DNA of 64,000 nt from an uncultured Draconibacterium sp. (GCF_913063105.1 NZ_CAJXYQ010000009.1:1-64000); one strand, 5' to 3'; counted from the stretch's first letter, positions 43,366-52,974 are shown. Notes: generated by a model not told the origin, from the sequence alone. Translations and numbers: made by a program.

Positions 43366-44307
43366 TTAGTTGCCTGCAGGGGTGTACGGAATGTGGAAAT
43401 AAAAAACAGACCCTTCGCCAGGAGTGGAAGAAAAACCAATATCTCCCTGCATTAAATCAATATTTCCTTTGCAAATAGCAAGCCCGAGGCCTACACCGTC
43501 GGAAACATGAAGATTGTGGTGGTTTGCATTGTTAAAGCGGGTAAATATAAATTCCCGTGCTTTTTCAGAAATACCAATTCCGGTGTCTTCAACAAAAAAC
43601 TTCAGTAAATTTTTCTCTTGTTTATAACTTAAACGAATGGTGCCCGAAGTTGTAAATTTATTGGCATTATTCAATAGGTTCATTAAAACTTGCCTAAGTT
43701 TTCCTTCGTCGCAAACAATAGAGTCGTTTTTGTCGGTAAGTCCCTTGTTTATAATTAGTTTGATGTCTTTTTTTAGAAGCGGACTTAAGGCAGAGCCAAT
43801 TTCGTCGATTAATTCATTAAGGTGTACATTGGTGTTGTACACACTCATATTTCCGGTTTCCAACATTGATATATCGAGCAATTCGTTTACGATATATAGT
43901 AATTGGTTGGAGCTGTTGCGTATAATTGCCAAAAAGTGCCGGGTTTGTTTTTCGTCAAGTGTGTTGGTATTTAAAATGTCGGAGAAGCCAACAATGCTGT
44001 TCATTGGCGTTCTTATTTCATGCGAAATATTTTGAAGAAAGGCCGTCTTGAGTTCATTGCTTTTTTTTGCCTCTGCCTCTGCTTTTCGTAAACGTTTCAG
44101 GTGTCTTTTTAAAAGAAGAAAAAGCAGTAGGGAAGTGGTTGCAACGTAAAACCAACCTTTATAAGTTTGAAATTTTGTTAGTAGTTCGTTGTCGCTGGTT
44201 ATTGTTAAAAGGAATTTGTCGGAGAATAAAATCCAAGCCCCTCCAATAAGCAGGTACAGAAGAGTGATACGATATTCAAACTTTATTTTTTGCATTGTTG
44301 CCCACAA
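43366..44307 (-). CDS. membrane sensor histidine kinase
   Basis: 313 residues; translation may start at Met5 (44295). Two TM helices (about 11-30 and 48-66) enclose a very short periplasmic loop, so the signal is probably sensed in the membrane or by partners. HisKA box ISHEIRTPMNSIVGFSDIL carries the phospho-acceptor His; HATPase_c has N-box LMNLLNNANKFT, G1 VEDTGIGIS and G2 GVGLGLAICKG. No PAS or receiver domain and no response regulator gene nearby, so it is an orphan kinase. Last gene of a four-gene minus-strand run. Confidence 0.92.
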   Translation of the reverse strand: MWATMQKIKFEYRITLLYLLIGGAWILFSDKFLLTITSDNELLTKFQTYKGWFYVATTSLLLFLLLKRHLKRLRKAEAEAKKSNELKTAFLQNISHEIRTPMNSIVGFSDILNTNTLDEKQTRHFLAIIRNSSNQLLYIVNELLDISMLETGNMSVYNTNVHLNELIDEIGSALSPLLKKDIKLIINKGLTDKNDSIVCDEGKLRQVLMNLLNNANKFTTSGTIRLSYKQEKNLLKFFVEDTGIGISEKAREFIFTRFNNANHHNLHVSDGVGLGLAICKGNIDLMQGDIGFSSTPGEGSVFYFHIPYTPAGN

Positions 44308-44358
44308 ACATAAATAAATTCCTAAAATTATAAGAAGTTTTACTGCCTTACCCGGCGG

Positions 44359-45621
44359 TCATGATTTCTTTTTGATGTTGTAGGCCACCAGCACCTCTCC
44401 ATGGCGAACAAGCAGCATTCCGTTGTAAATGGCAGGCCTCGACCAGAATGGGCCATTGCCGTGGTTGATTTTAAACGAGCTCACGAGCTTAAACGATTTC
44501 GGATTTGCTTCTACCAGGGCCATGTTTCCGCGTTTTTCGTCGCAAAGGTATAACATCCCGTCGGCAGCTATTATCGGGCCTTTGTTGTAAAAGTCGGCAA
44601 TCCATGTAATTTCCCCGGTAGCCCAATTCATACAAAGCCATTTGCCACTTTGCCGGCCCGTAAAATTCGAACCATATAAATAGCCATCTAAAAGCACTAC
44701 GCCATGATTTTGGTTGTCAAAAGTCTGGTCTTCGTATTTTACGGAGACTGATTTTCCGTCAGGTGCAATTTTAAGCATGGTTGATTTTACATCCCAGCCG
44801 CTGGTAATCCACAAACAGCTGTCGCTGTAGGTGGGAACATTGGTTAATATAGTTGTGTTATCGCCATTTTTACTCAAATAATTGTGTTGAAAGCTCCACA
44901 TTATTTCGCCGGTTTCAGCTTTTAGGCTCAACAGGTGTGTTTGGCTGGAGGCAATAATGTACTTGTTGCCACAATGGTTTATAAGTGTGGGCGACATATT
45001 TGAGCGTTTTGAATCCATCGATTCCGATTTCCAGATTAGTTTTCCGTTATTCTTATCAAGGGCAATCACCATGGTTGTTTTACCTCCAATAGAGGCTATT
45101 ACCTTATCGTCAACTAATAGTGGCGATTCTGAAACGCCAAACATATCCCATTCGCTTTGGTATTGCTGGTGCAGGTCAACCTTCCAAATAATTTCACCAT
45201 TTTCAGCATTCATGCATACCATCTCATCTAAACCCGAAATCAGGTATAATCGATTTGCTTCTAAAGTTGGTGTGCAACGAGCTTCGGGAAAAGAGTTGAT
45301 CCAGGCTCTTCCGTAGGGTTTTTGCCACAAAACATTCCCGCTGGTATCAAGGCAGGTAATATTTTCCAGTGTGTCGATATTCCCCGTAGTGTAAATTCTG
45401 TTCTCAGTAGCAATGGTTGATGCATAGCTTTTACCCAAATTGCCGGCCACCCATAATACTTCAGGGCCATCTTCAGGCCAAACTTTCAGCAATTCCTGTT
45501 CGGGAAATAGTCCATCGCGATTGGGGCCCCGAAATTGAATAACCTGGGCATTAACCACAATAAATTGTGAAAACAGAAAAAACAGGATAAGGAGGGAAGT
45601 TGTTTTTGCAAGTTGGTTCAT
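44359..45621 (-). CDS. exported PQQ-like beta-propeller protein
   Basis: 420 residues. Signal peptide 1-25 (cut after VNA). Mature part is an eight-bladed PQQ/quinoprotein-like propeller: RGPNRDGLFPEQELLKVWP start, and repeated blades such as CLDTSGNVLWQKPYG, MNAENGEIIWKV, ALDKNNGKLIWKS, LKAETGEIMWSF. No PQQ-binding catalytic residues or cytochrome domain are evident, so it is more likely a structural/binding propeller of the BamB-like kind than a dehydrogenase. 11 bp downstream of the K+ channel gene. Confidence 0.85.
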   Translation of the reverse strand: MNQLAKTTSLLILFFLFSQFIVVNAQVIQFRGPNRDGLFPEQELLKVWPEDGPEVLWVAGNLGKSYASTIATENRIYTTGNIDTLENITCLDTSGNVLWQKPYGRAWINSFPEARCTPTLEANRLYLISGLDEMVCMNAENGEIIWKVDLHQQYQSEWDMFGVSESPLLVDDKVIASIGGKTTMVIALDKNNGKLIWKSESMDSKRSNMSPTLINHCGNKYIIASSQTHLLSLKAETGEIMWSFQHNYLSKNGDNTTILTNVPTYSDSCLWITSGWDVKSTMLKIAPDGKSVSVKYEDQTFDNQNHGVVLLDGYLYGSNFTGRQSGKWLCMNWATGEITWIADFYNKGPIIAADGMLYLCDEKRGNMALVEANPKSFKLVSSFKINHGNGPFWSRPAIYNGMLLVRHGEVLVAYNIKKKS

Positions 45622-45632
45622 CGGAATTTCAA

Positions 45633-46682
45633 TTATGTTTCACTTTCCATAACTTCTTGTAAGCGTTTTATTTGTGCCGGATTTCCGAGTACAAAAAGCT
45701 GGTCGTTTCTGGATAAAATCATTTGAGGATCGGGGTTGAAAACATAGCGTGCTCCGCTAATTTTTATTCCTATAATATTGGCCCCGGTATATTCCCGTAC
45801 TTTAAGGTCGGCTATTGATTTGCCAACAAAGCGTTGTGCCAGTTTTTTACAAGATACCTCCTCAAGCGAAACATCGCGTGATTTCTGAAGCAGAATGTAT
45901 TCGATAAACTCAACAACATCGGGTTGATGTACCAGTTTGGCCATGCGTTGTCCGCCAATACGTTCGGGCATAATCACATTTGTAGCGCCGGCACGTTTCA
46001 GTTTCATCTGGCTTTCGAGTTCCGAGGCCCTGCTTATTACCGTAAGGCCCGGATTCATGCTACGCGCTGTTAATACAACAAAAACGTTATCGGCATCGTT
46101 GGGAGTGGTTGCAATTAATGCTTTTGCCCGATGTATTCCGGCTTGTTCCAGAGTTTCTTCGTGGGTAGCATCGCCCTTTATATATAATAATTCCGGGTTG
46201 GAACGAACCCGCGAAATTACATTGTCGCGTTTGTCAAGAATTACAAATTCCACTTCGTTTTCAGCCAGTTCCATGGCTGCCTGCTCGCCATTTCGGCCAT
46301 AGCCCACAATTATTACGTGGTCTTTTAGTTTTGCAATTTTTTTATCCACCCTGTACGTTTTTATATAGTTAGCCAATTCGCCGTCGAAAATAAAGCGGGC
46401 CATGTTTGAACCAACATAAGCCAAACTTCCCAAACTCATAATTATTAAAATAATCGTAAAAATCATCCCGTTTTCAGAGGGATCGTGACCAACGTGCTTA
46501 AAGCCAACGGTTGAGATGGTAATAACCGTCATGTAAAGGCTTTCAAGCAGTGTAAGGTCTTCAATGTAATAGTAACCGGCGGTTCCGAAGGTAAGTATTG
46601 AAATTAACAAGCCTACTCCAACTTTAATGGTGCGGCTCGAAACTTCCTGAAACTTATTAAACTGCTGGCTGCTTGTACTCAT
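45633..46682 (-). CDS. two-TM potassium channel with RCK (TrkA-N/TrkA-C) domains
   Basis: 349 residues: TM1 about 18-40, pore helix and filter LESLYMTVITISTVGFKHV (about 48-66), TM2 about 71-96, then a Rossmann TrkA-N domain starting DHVIIVGYGRNGEQAAMEL (118) and a TrkA-C domain (about 265-345). A ligand-gated (nucleotide or Ca2+) MthK/GsuK-like K+ channel of the inner membrane. The filter is TVGFK in place of the usual TVGYG/TVGFG: the second Gly is Lys, which should affect selectivity. 1 bp after the DUF2851 gene. Confidence 0.88.
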   Translation of the reverse strand: MSTSSQQFNKFQEVSSRTIKVGVGLLISILTFGTAGYYYIEDLTLLESLYMTVITISTVGFKHVGHDPSENGMIFTIILIIMSLGSLAYVGSNMARFIFDGELANYIKTYRVDKKIAKLKDHVIIVGYGRNGEQAAMELAENEVEFVILDKRDNVISRVRSNPELLYIKGDATHEETLEQAGIHRAKALIATTPNDADNVFVVLTARSMNPGLTVISRASELESQMKLKRAGATNVIMPERIGGQRMAKLVHQPDVVEFIEYILLQKSRDVSLEEVSCKKLAQRFVGKSIADLKVREYTGANIIGIKISGARYVFNPDPQMILSRNDQLFVLGNPAQIKRLQEVMESET

Positions 46683-46683
46683 G

Positions 46684-47991
46684 TTAGTTGTCCTGATTTT
46701 TTATTGATGAAACTAATTTCACCCCTATGTGGCAATTTAAACATTTTTTTGGTTCGCAGTAACAGTTTTTTAATTGAAGTAGCGCCTGCGATTCAAAAGC
46801 CGAACGTGCCTGTATACCCAGCTTTGTCCATTTTGAAATAATTGAATTATGTTCGGACGGAAGCTGTTCTAAAAAGTTAAGCGCACGGTTTTTTAGTTCG
46901 TTTTTGTTTTGCTTCTCGCCATAAACAAAAAGAATAGGAATTACTACGTTTATTATTAGGATGTTGGCTGCTGTTTCGCCAAGTTCTTTCGGAGAATTGC
47001 TTTTGGCTGCCTTGTTAAAATTGTAATGCGAATTCCAGTATTCGGCAGCTTTAACCTGAAATAGTTTTTTCAGCTCCTCAATGGTTTGTGTTTCCAGTAT
47101 ACGCGAAAAAAGGCCTTGCCACTGGTAGATGAGCGAAGCCAATTGCGAAATTCTGATGGTTGGAAAATTAGCCGGACGCAGACGCAGAAACTTCCACAAA
47201 TGACTTTCAATACCTTTTAATTGGTATTTTTTGTACAAAAACGAATACTCGTCGCGCAACTGTATAAAGTAATCGTCGCCTAAAAGTTGTTGGTTTAATA
47301 GTCCGGAGTTTCCAAAAAGCAGGGCTTCAAGCTGAAACCGGCTGTTTTTATGTTTTAACAGCAGTTGAATAGGCAGTGACTTTGCCAGGAGTTCAAATGG
47401 CGCGGCATTAACTTTAAAACCAAGCGTTCGGGCCAATACCTCAAAAAATGTGGTTTCCCAGTTGTTTTTGTTTTGCTGTAATTTGCTTTCTATGGCAAGT
47501 GTTTTATCCTCAAGTCGTTCAATCATTAAACGGTTAAACCCCAGTTGTAGAATAATCGGATCGATTCGATGAAAGTGATGTTCGCAAGCTATCCACGTGT
47601 CGGATTGAAGAAGTTGCTGGTAGTTGTGTTTAAGCAGTTCTGGGTATTGGATAATAAATGTGGGAATGGGGTTGCCGTTGCTTCGTGTGGTTGCGGTGTC
47701 GGCTGTTTCAACAACATGTAAAATTACGTTGTCGTACGCTTTGTTGGTGTGGTGTGCATGCTTATGCCAATCGGAAGCTTTTTTATGAATTTCAATATTT
47801 CCGGCCCAGATGGTTTTGTTTAGCTTAATTTTCGCATTAAAAAAATCGGGGCCTGCATTGGTGTTTGTTCTTCCCGGATCGATTATTTCAAGATGTTGTC
47901 CATCAGTAGTTTGAAGTTGCTTATTCAAATAAAGCTTGTTTTTCCAAATGTATTGAAGGAATTCTTCAGGCATACTTTGTGGGGTATTCAT
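46684..47991 (-). CDS. DUF2851 family protein
   Basis: 435 residues matching the DUF2851 family, found almost only in Bacteroidota and of unknown function. Recognised by the start EEFLQYIWKNKLY, IIDPGRTNTNAGPDFFNAKI, GNIEIHKKASDWHKHAH, and the C-terminal Cys cluster CYCEPKKCLNCHIG (about 408-421) that could bind a metal. The N-terminal part with DFFNA.I and EIH looks nuclease-like (PD-(D/E)xK-type pattern; inference). First gene of the run into the K+ channel, PQQ-like and kinase genes. Confidence 0.85.
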   Translation of the reverse strand: MNTPQSMPEEFLQYIWKNKLYLNKQLQTTDGQHLEIIDPGRTNTNAGPDFFNAKIKLNKTIWAGNIEIHKKASDWHKHAHHTNKAYDNVILHVVETADTATTRSNGNPIPTFIIQYPELLKHNYQQLLQSDTWIACEHHFHRIDPIILQLGFNRLMIERLEDKTLAIESKLQQNKNNWETTFFEVLARTLGFKVNAAPFELLAKSLPIQLLLKHKNSRFQLEALLFGNSGLLNQQLLGDDYFIQLRDEYSFLYKKYQLKGIESHLWKFLRLRPANFPTIRISQLASLIYQWQGLFSRILETQTIEELKKLFQVKAAEYWNSHYNFNKAAKSNSPKELGETAANILIINVVIPILFVYGEKQNKNELKNRALNFLEQLPSEHNSIISKWTKLGIQARSAFESQALLQLKNCYCEPKKCLNCHIGVKLVSSIKNQDN

Positions 47992-48084
47992 AAAAAACAG
48001 ATTTGAATTTTTTTAAAGATAACTAAAATCCGTAATATAAAGTTTGCCTCTTTATTCGAAAGAAAAAATCTTTCAGCCCAACAG

Positions 48085-48612
48085 TTACTGCATTTTCTGA
48101 AAAATATCCCAAAGCACAATTCCGGCACTTACCGAAATATTAAAAGAATGTTTGGTGCCATACTGCGGAATTTCAATGGTTCCGTTGCACAGGTTTACAA
48201 CACTTTGTTTTACTCCTTTCACCTCGTTCCCAAAAACGAGTGCAATTTTTTCTGCTTTACAAGGCTTAAAATCGGGTAACATTATACTGTTTTCTACCTG
48301 CTCAATGGCGAACACTTTAAAACCATCAGCCTGAAGTTTTTTTACCACATCTTCGGTGTGTTCAGTATATTCCCAATCAACCGATTTTTCGGCATCAAGT
48401 GCTGTTTTTCGAATTTCGTTATTCGGGGGTGTTGCTGTTATTCCACACAGGTAAATTTTTTGAATCAGCAAAGCATCAGAAGTACGAAAAACAGAGCCAA
48501 TATTGTTGCAGCTTCTGATATTGTCGAGCACTACAACAAGAGGAGTTTTTTCTTTTTGTTTATATTCGTCAACTGTTAAGCGGCCAAGTTCAATGTTTCT
48601 GAGTTTTCTCAT
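48085..48612 (-). CDS. TrmH/SpoU-family RNA 2'-O-methyltransferase
   Basis: 175 residues from the ATG at 48612 (MRKLRNIELGRLTVDEYK); the frame is open 33 codons further, but that part lies inside the arginine deiminase gene. SPOUT methyltransferase with the three family motifs: VVLDNIRSCNNIGSVFRTSDA (motif 1), IALVFGNEVKGV (motif 2) and IEIPQYGTKHSFNISVSAGIVLWDI (motif 3), forming the trefoil-knot SAM site. Short form without N-terminal RNA-binding domain, as in TrmL-like tRNA methylases. 16 bp downstream of the arginine deiminase gene. Confidence 0.9.
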   Translation of the reverse strand: MRKLRNIELGRLTVDEYKQKEKTPLVVVLDNIRSCNNIGSVFRTSDALLIQKIYLCGITATPPNNEIRKTALDAEKSVDWEYTEHTEDVVKKLQADGFKVFAIEQVENSIMLPDFKPCKAEKIALVFGNEVKGVKQSVVNLCNGTIEIPQYGTKHSFNISVSAGIVLWDIFQKMQ

Positions 48613-48628
48613 AAATCCAGTATTTTTT

Positions 48629-49894
48629 TTACCAGTTAACTTTAGCTCGTTTGAAAGGTTGCGACATACAGCGAGCTCCGCCACCACCGCGGGCAAGCTC
48701 AGATCCGGCAATGGTTACTACACATTTTTTATAATCGTTAACTTCCACTTTGCCATCAATTACATCGGTGGCAGTTAATACGTTGTAGCCGTTTTTCTCC
48801 AGCTCCTCAATGGTGTGGATATTCCGTTGGTAGCCCATAATTTTTCCCGGTGCAAAGGCAAAAAAGTTAGCCCCGCTATGCCACTGCTCACGTTCCTGAA
48901 TCCAGGCGTCGCTACTGCCGCCGCAATAAATGGGTTTTAAATCCATTCCCAATTTTTTTAGTGCTTTTGGCAGGTTGGGCATTTCTTCAATTTTACTTAC
49001 CTCTCCGTTTTCTATTTCAATATGTATGGTTTTAAAACGGCTCATCCCAAAAATAACGGGCGGGTATACCATGCATTCATCGGTGTTCAGAAAAGTAAAA
49101 ACCATATCAAGGTGTATAAAAGATTCTGGAGTTTCAGGAAGTTCCTGAACAATAATATGGTGTTTCTCTTTTTTTTGTTTTTTAATATTTTCGATAATAA
49201 AATCAATTCCCTGAGTGCTGGTGCGAACACCGGTGCCAATCACAAAAATATCGTCGCGGGCAATTTGTACATCTCCTCCTTCAACCATCGATTTTCGGTT
49301 CACCATTATTCCGTCCTTTGGTTTTCCTGGATTCAGAATGGTGGTTTCAATTAAAGGGTGGTATTTATAAATGGCTTCCATGATAATTGATTCGCGCTCG
49401 CGCACCGGATTTGCCATTTTTCCAACCAAAATATTGTCATTCATTGCCATGGCCGAGTCGCGGGTAAAAAACAAGTTGTGCAAGGGCCGCAATAAAAAAC
49501 GTTCGTTGCTCAGGTAGTTGGTAAGGTTGTTTTTTTCAAGAATAACACCTTCAATTAATAAACTTGCCAACTCTTTTGCGGGGGCATCAAACATTTGCTG
49601 GCAGCTATCAATGTGCTCAGTCATGCAAATCTCTTTCAGTAATTTGTTTTTTATTTCGCCAATGGCCAAAATATCCGTCAGTAAATCTTTTACCTGGTAT
49701 ACCTCCGATACTTTTTTTAATACCCCTTGAAACTGCGCATACTCCTTTGCTGCTATGGATAGGTTTAATATGTCGCTGTACAGTGCCCGCTCGGCATTTG
49801 CCGGTGTCATATTTTCAACTTCCGAGCCGGGGGTATGTATAATAACGCCCTCTAACTGCCCGATTTCAGAATGAACCGATGTCTTCATAACCAC
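48629..49894 (-). CDS. arcA: arginine deiminase
   Basis: 421 residues (419 from Met3). It hydrolyses arginine to citrulline and ammonia; guanidino-group-modifying fold. Family motifs: HTPGSEVENMTP, LFFTRDSAMAMND (metal/substrate Asp region), GGDVQI, IHLDMVFTFLNTDECMVYPP with catalytic His, and the C-terminal catalytic Cys in ARGGGGARCMSQPF. No ornithine carbamoyltransferase, carbamate kinase or antiporter gene adjoins, so the classic ADI operon is not present here. Confidence 0.94.
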   Translation of the reverse strand: MVMKTSVHSEIGQLEGVIIHTPGSEVENMTPANAERALYSDILNLSIAAKEYAQFQGVLKKVSEVYQVKDLLTDILAIGEIKNKLLKEICMTEHIDSCQQMFDAPAKELASLLIEGVILEKNNLTNYLSNERFLLRPLHNLFFTRDSAMAMNDNILVGKMANPVRERESIIMEAIYKYHPLIETTILNPGKPKDGIMVNRKSMVEGGDVQIARDDIFVIGTGVRTSTQGIDFIIENIKKQKKEKHHIIVQELPETPESFIHLDMVFTFLNTDECMVYPPVIFGMSRFKTIHIEIENGEVSKIEEMPNLPKALKKLGMDLKPIYCGGSSDAWIQEREQWHSGANFFAFAPGKIMGYQRNIHTIEELEKNGYNVLTATDVIDGKVEVNDYKKCVVTIAGSELARGGGGARCMSQPFKRAKVNW

Positions 49895-49997
49895 GTATAA
49901 TAGATGATTTTTTCGGGGTCAAAGATATAAACTTTGACTGGTCTGTAATTGATTAACGAATAATTCGTTCTACTTTTATGTTGTTAAAAATATTTTA

Positions 49998-50582
49998 GTG
50001 AAAAGGCTATACTTTATATTGATATTATTACTTGTTGCAAAGGTTGCCAGCGCTCAGGAACCCGACACCCCTTCTGTTAATATGGGCTATGTGCAGAATG
50101 GCGATACTTTAATTTTTAAGAACATTAAGGAAGTAGTTGTATTTCCGAACCGGGAGTTTAAAAGCAAGCGGGATTATCGACGGTATACGCGCTATGTACG
50201 AAAGGTGAAAAAAGTGTATCCGCTGGCATTAAAAGCCCGGGTGTTGTTGGAAGAGTACGAGCCGCAATATTATGCACTGGAAACCAAAAAGGAGCAACGC
50301 CAGCTAATGAAACAACTGGAAAAAGAATTGCTGGACGAACATAAACAAGAACTCAAAAAATGGTCGATATCTGATGGCCGTATTTTGTTAAAACTCATTA
50401 ACCGCGAAACGGAACGAACTCCATACAGCCTGATAAAAGATTTTAGAGGAGGCTTTAGTGCCACTTTTTGGCAAGGTATTGCCCGTTTATTCAGAAACAA
50501 CCTAAAGGCCGGATACGACCCCGACGAAGAGGATAAAGTACTGGAAGAAATTGTTACATTAATAGAACTTGGCTATTTGTAA
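49998..50582 (+). CDS. DUF4294 family exported protein
   Basis: 194 residues from a GTG start. Signal peptide 1-19 (cut after ASA). The mature protein is strongly basic and helical, with VVVFPNREFKSKRDYRRYTRYVRKVKKVYPLA (key residues about 50-80, Arg/Tyr-rich) and LLKLINRETERTPYSLIKDFRGGFSATFWQ (135-165). It matches DUF4294, a Bacteroidota-specific family of unknown role. Its stop is 1 bp before the ThpR start; three-gene operon. Confidence 0.88.
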   Translation: MKRLYFILILLLVAKVASAQEPDTPSVNMGYVQNGDTLIFKNIKEVVVFPNREFKSKRDYRRYTRYVRKVKKVYPLALKARVLLEEYEPQYYALETKKEQRQLMKQLEKELLDEHKQELKKWSISDGRILLKLINRETERTPYSLIKDFRGGFSATFWQGIARLFRNNLKAGYDPDEEDKVLEEIVTLIELGYL

Positions 50583-50583
50583 A

Positions 50584-51150
50584 ATGCGCAATTATATACG
50601 GACTTTTGTAGCCATTAAGATAGAACCCAATGCCCATGTGCTTGATTTGATGCAAGGATTAAAGCAAGTGTTTGTAAAAGACCGGATAAACTGGGTTAAT
50701 CCGGCTGGTTTACATTTAACTTTACGTTTTATCGGAAATACAAATCGGGAACAACTTTACAAACTGGTGGATCGTTTAGGGACGGCAGTTCCGTTACACA
50801 ATGCTTTTAACATGAAGGTAGTTGGTACGGAGTGCTTTAAGCGAAAAAATAAACCCGGTGTTGTATTTGCAAAAATTGAGGCATCCCATACTTTGCAGCT
50901 ATTACAACAAGCCATAGAAAAGGAGATTGTAGCCTGTGGATTTTATGAAGAGCAAAAACTGTTCCGTCCGCATATAACGCTGGGGCGCGTAAAATCTGTA
51001 CGTAATAACACGCAGTTTTGTTCAATTATAGAAAAAATGCCTGATAAAATTTACCAGGAAATTGAGGTAAAAGAACTTGTTCTTTTTCAAAGTATTTTAA
51101 AACCAACAGGGCCTGAATACCGACCTGTGCAAATGTTTTCATTGTTATGA
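50584..51150 (+). CDS. thpR: RNA 2',3'-cyclic phosphodiesterase (2'-5' RNA ligase family)
   Basis: 188 residues from ATG 50584, preferred over a TTG at 50569 that lies inside the previous gene. 2H phosphoesterase with both catalytic tetrapeptides: HLTLRF (about 44-49) and HITLGR (about 132-137). It opens 2',3'-cyclic phosphates on RNA ends. Normal length for ThpR/LigT. Coupled by a 4-base ATGA overlap to the next gene. Confidence 0.93.
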   Translation: MRNYIRTFVAIKIEPNAHVLDLMQGLKQVFVKDRINWVNPAGLHLTLRFIGNTNREQLYKLVDRLGTAVPLHNAFNMKVVGTECFKRKNKPGVVFAKIEASHTLQLLQQAIEKEIVACGFYEEQKLFRPHITLGRVKSVRNNTQFCSIIEKMPDKIYQEIEVKELVLFQSILKPTGPEYRPVQMFSLL

Positions 51151-51461
51151 TAGCAACAACACCAAAGCCACCTTATTACGCTGTAATTTTTACCACAATT
51201 CGTAAGCTTGCCGATGATGAGTACAAGCAAATGGCCAAACAGATGCTGGAGCTGGCGCAAAAACAAACGGGGTATTTGGGCGAAGAATCGGTTGCCGGTG
51301 AAATGGGTATCACCGTATCGTACTGGGGTAGTTTAACGGCTATTGAAAATTGGAAAAATAATGTGCTGCATAAAAATGCACAAAACCTCGGGAAAGAAAA
51401 ATGGTATGAGAAATATGCGCTCAGGGTTGCCCGCGTGGAACGCGATGCCTTTTGGGCTTAG
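51147..51461 (+). CDS. antibiotic biosynthesis monooxygenase (ABM)-domain protein
   Basis: 104 residues, one ferredoxin-like ABM domain: YYAVIFTTIRK, KQMLELAQKQTGYLGEES, ITVSYWGSLTAIENWKN, HKNAQNLGKEKWYEKYALRVARVER. Relatives act as small monooxygenases, haem degraders or quinol oxidases; substrate not readable. Start overlaps the thpR stop. It ends 3 bp from the convergent sugar transferase gene. Confidence 0.85.
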   Translation: MIATTPKPPYYAVIFTTIRKLADDEYKQMAKQMLELAQKQTGYLGEESVAGEMGITVSYWGSLTAIENWKNNVLHKNAQNLGKEKWYEKYALRVARVERDAFWA

Positions 51462-51464
51462 CTC

Positions 51465-52889
51465 TTATTTACCGTTGCCTTTTACACTTACCATAATGGT
51501 GTAAATTAAAATCTTAAAATCAATGTATAACGATATGTTTTTCAGGTACATCATGTCGTAAGTTAAGCGTTCCAGCATTTCGTCAACGTTTGATGCGTAT
51601 CCGTATTTTACCTGCCCCCACGAGGTAATTCCCGGACGAAGTTTATGCAAATGGGTGTAATGCGGTGCCCTTTTTATAATTTGATTAATGTAGAATTCTC
51701 TTTCGGGGCGTGGCCCTACCAACGACATGGAGCCCATTATTACATTAAAAAACTGGGGGATTTCGTCGAGATGTGTTTTTCTGAGAAAACGGCCAATGGG
51801 AGTTATTCTTGCATCGTTTTCCGATGAAAGTGCCGGCGAATCTTTTTCGGCATCCACTACCATGCTTCGTAGTTTGTAAATATTAAACGGTTTTCCGTAG
51901 CGCCCAATACGTTCCTGTTTATAAAGAACTGGGCCTTTCGAGCTGGTTTTAATAATAACGGCCAGAATAATAAAAACCGGAAAAAACAAAATCAGGGCAA
52001 GAAGCGAAAACACAACATCAATGAGACGTTTCATATTTTCTTGCCAGCCGGGCATTAATCCGTTGCTTATTTTTATTAACGGACTGCCAAAAATGGTATT
52101 GGTTTTGGTCATACTACTTAGCAAATCATACAAATCGGGTATACCCCAAATGGTAATTTGCCTGTTTTCAATAATGGTAAGTATCTGGCTCAGTTTGTCG
52201 TGTTCTTTGGTTTCAAGAGCCAATATTACTTCCTCAATATTTTCTTTGTCAAGTATGTCGATAATGTCGTTTACCTGCCCCAGCATAGGAAGCTGATTGC
52301 TTAATACCGAATCGCTTTGTTTATCAAGCTCAATAAAGCCAACAAATTTGTTGCCGGCAGGCCTTACCTGGTTCGACATTTCATTGTATACTTTCAGGGC
52401 TTTTTCGTTGCTCCCTATTATTAGTGTATTAAACCCAATTTTTCGTTTATGTATTTTATGAATGGTTTGTGTGGTTAATATTAAGCGAAAAAAGTAGGTT
52501 AACGAAAAGTGCAGGGCAAAAAGTGTAGCAACCGAGTGGTAATAATTTTTGTACGATCCAATCCAGTCGTCGAGCAAAAAGGCGAAAAATATGATTATTA
52601 CTCCAACAACCGAGGTAGAAAAAGTTTGACCAAGCTCGAGTAGGCGCGAACGCCGGTAAATATTATTATAAAAGCCAACAATATAATAAAAGGTAATCCA
52701 GAAAAGCGGAATAATAATAAGGCCTAAAAAAAACTGGGTAGTAAATTCAAACGGAACATCCCATCCGTTAAAGTGTTGAGGCTCAATAATTTCTTTCCGA
52801 TAAATAAAAAAAGCTGCCCAGGCCAAAGCTGCAGCAAAAAAATCGAAAAATAAATATTTGGCTGTTTGCCACGATTTATTCATGAACAA
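51465..52889 (-). CDS. polyprenyl-phosphate sugar-1-phosphate transferase (exopolysaccharide/LPS initiator)
   Basis: 474 residues (472 from Met3). Four to five TM helices in residues 10-130, a Rossmann-like middle domain (about 150-270, TLIIGSNEKALKVYNEM), one more membrane helix (about 283-303), then the catalytic C-terminal domain: KRLIDVVFSLLALI, GPVLYKQERIGRYGKPFNIYKLRSM, LRKTHLDEIPQFFNVIMGSMSLVGPRPE, LRPGITSWGQVKYGYA. It loads the first sugar phosphate onto undecaprenyl phosphate. In T9SS bacteria such an enzyme starts A-LPS, the anchor for CTD proteins (inference). No other glycan genes adjoin. Confidence 0.92.
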   Translation of the reverse strand: MFMNKSWQTAKYLFFDFFAAALAWAAFFIYRKEIIEPQHFNGWDVPFEFTTQFFLGLIIIPLFWITFYYIVGFYNNIYRRSRLLELGQTFSTSVVGVIIIFFAFLLDDWIGSYKNYYHSVATLFALHFSLTYFFRLILTTQTIHKIHKRKIGFNTLIIGSNEKALKVYNEMSNQVRPAGNKFVGFIELDKQSDSVLSNQLPMLGQVNDIIDILDKENIEEVILALETKEHDKLSQILTIIENRQITIWGIPDLYDLLSSMTKTNTIFGSPLIKISNGLMPGWQENMKRLIDVVFSLLALILFFPVFIILAVIIKTSSKGPVLYKQERIGRYGKPFNIYKLRSMVVDAEKDSPALSSENDARITPIGRFLRKTHLDEIPQFFNVIMGSMSLVGPRPEREFYINQIIKRAPHYTHLHKLRPGITSWGQVKYGYASNVDEMLERLTYDMMYLKNISLYIDFKILIYTIMVSVKGNGK

Positions 52890-52974
52890 GCGATTAAGTC
52901 AGGTCGTTTACGCAATCATTATTCAAACGGCCTTGTGTGCAAATTATTGCGGCAAAAGTAACTTTTTATCACTA

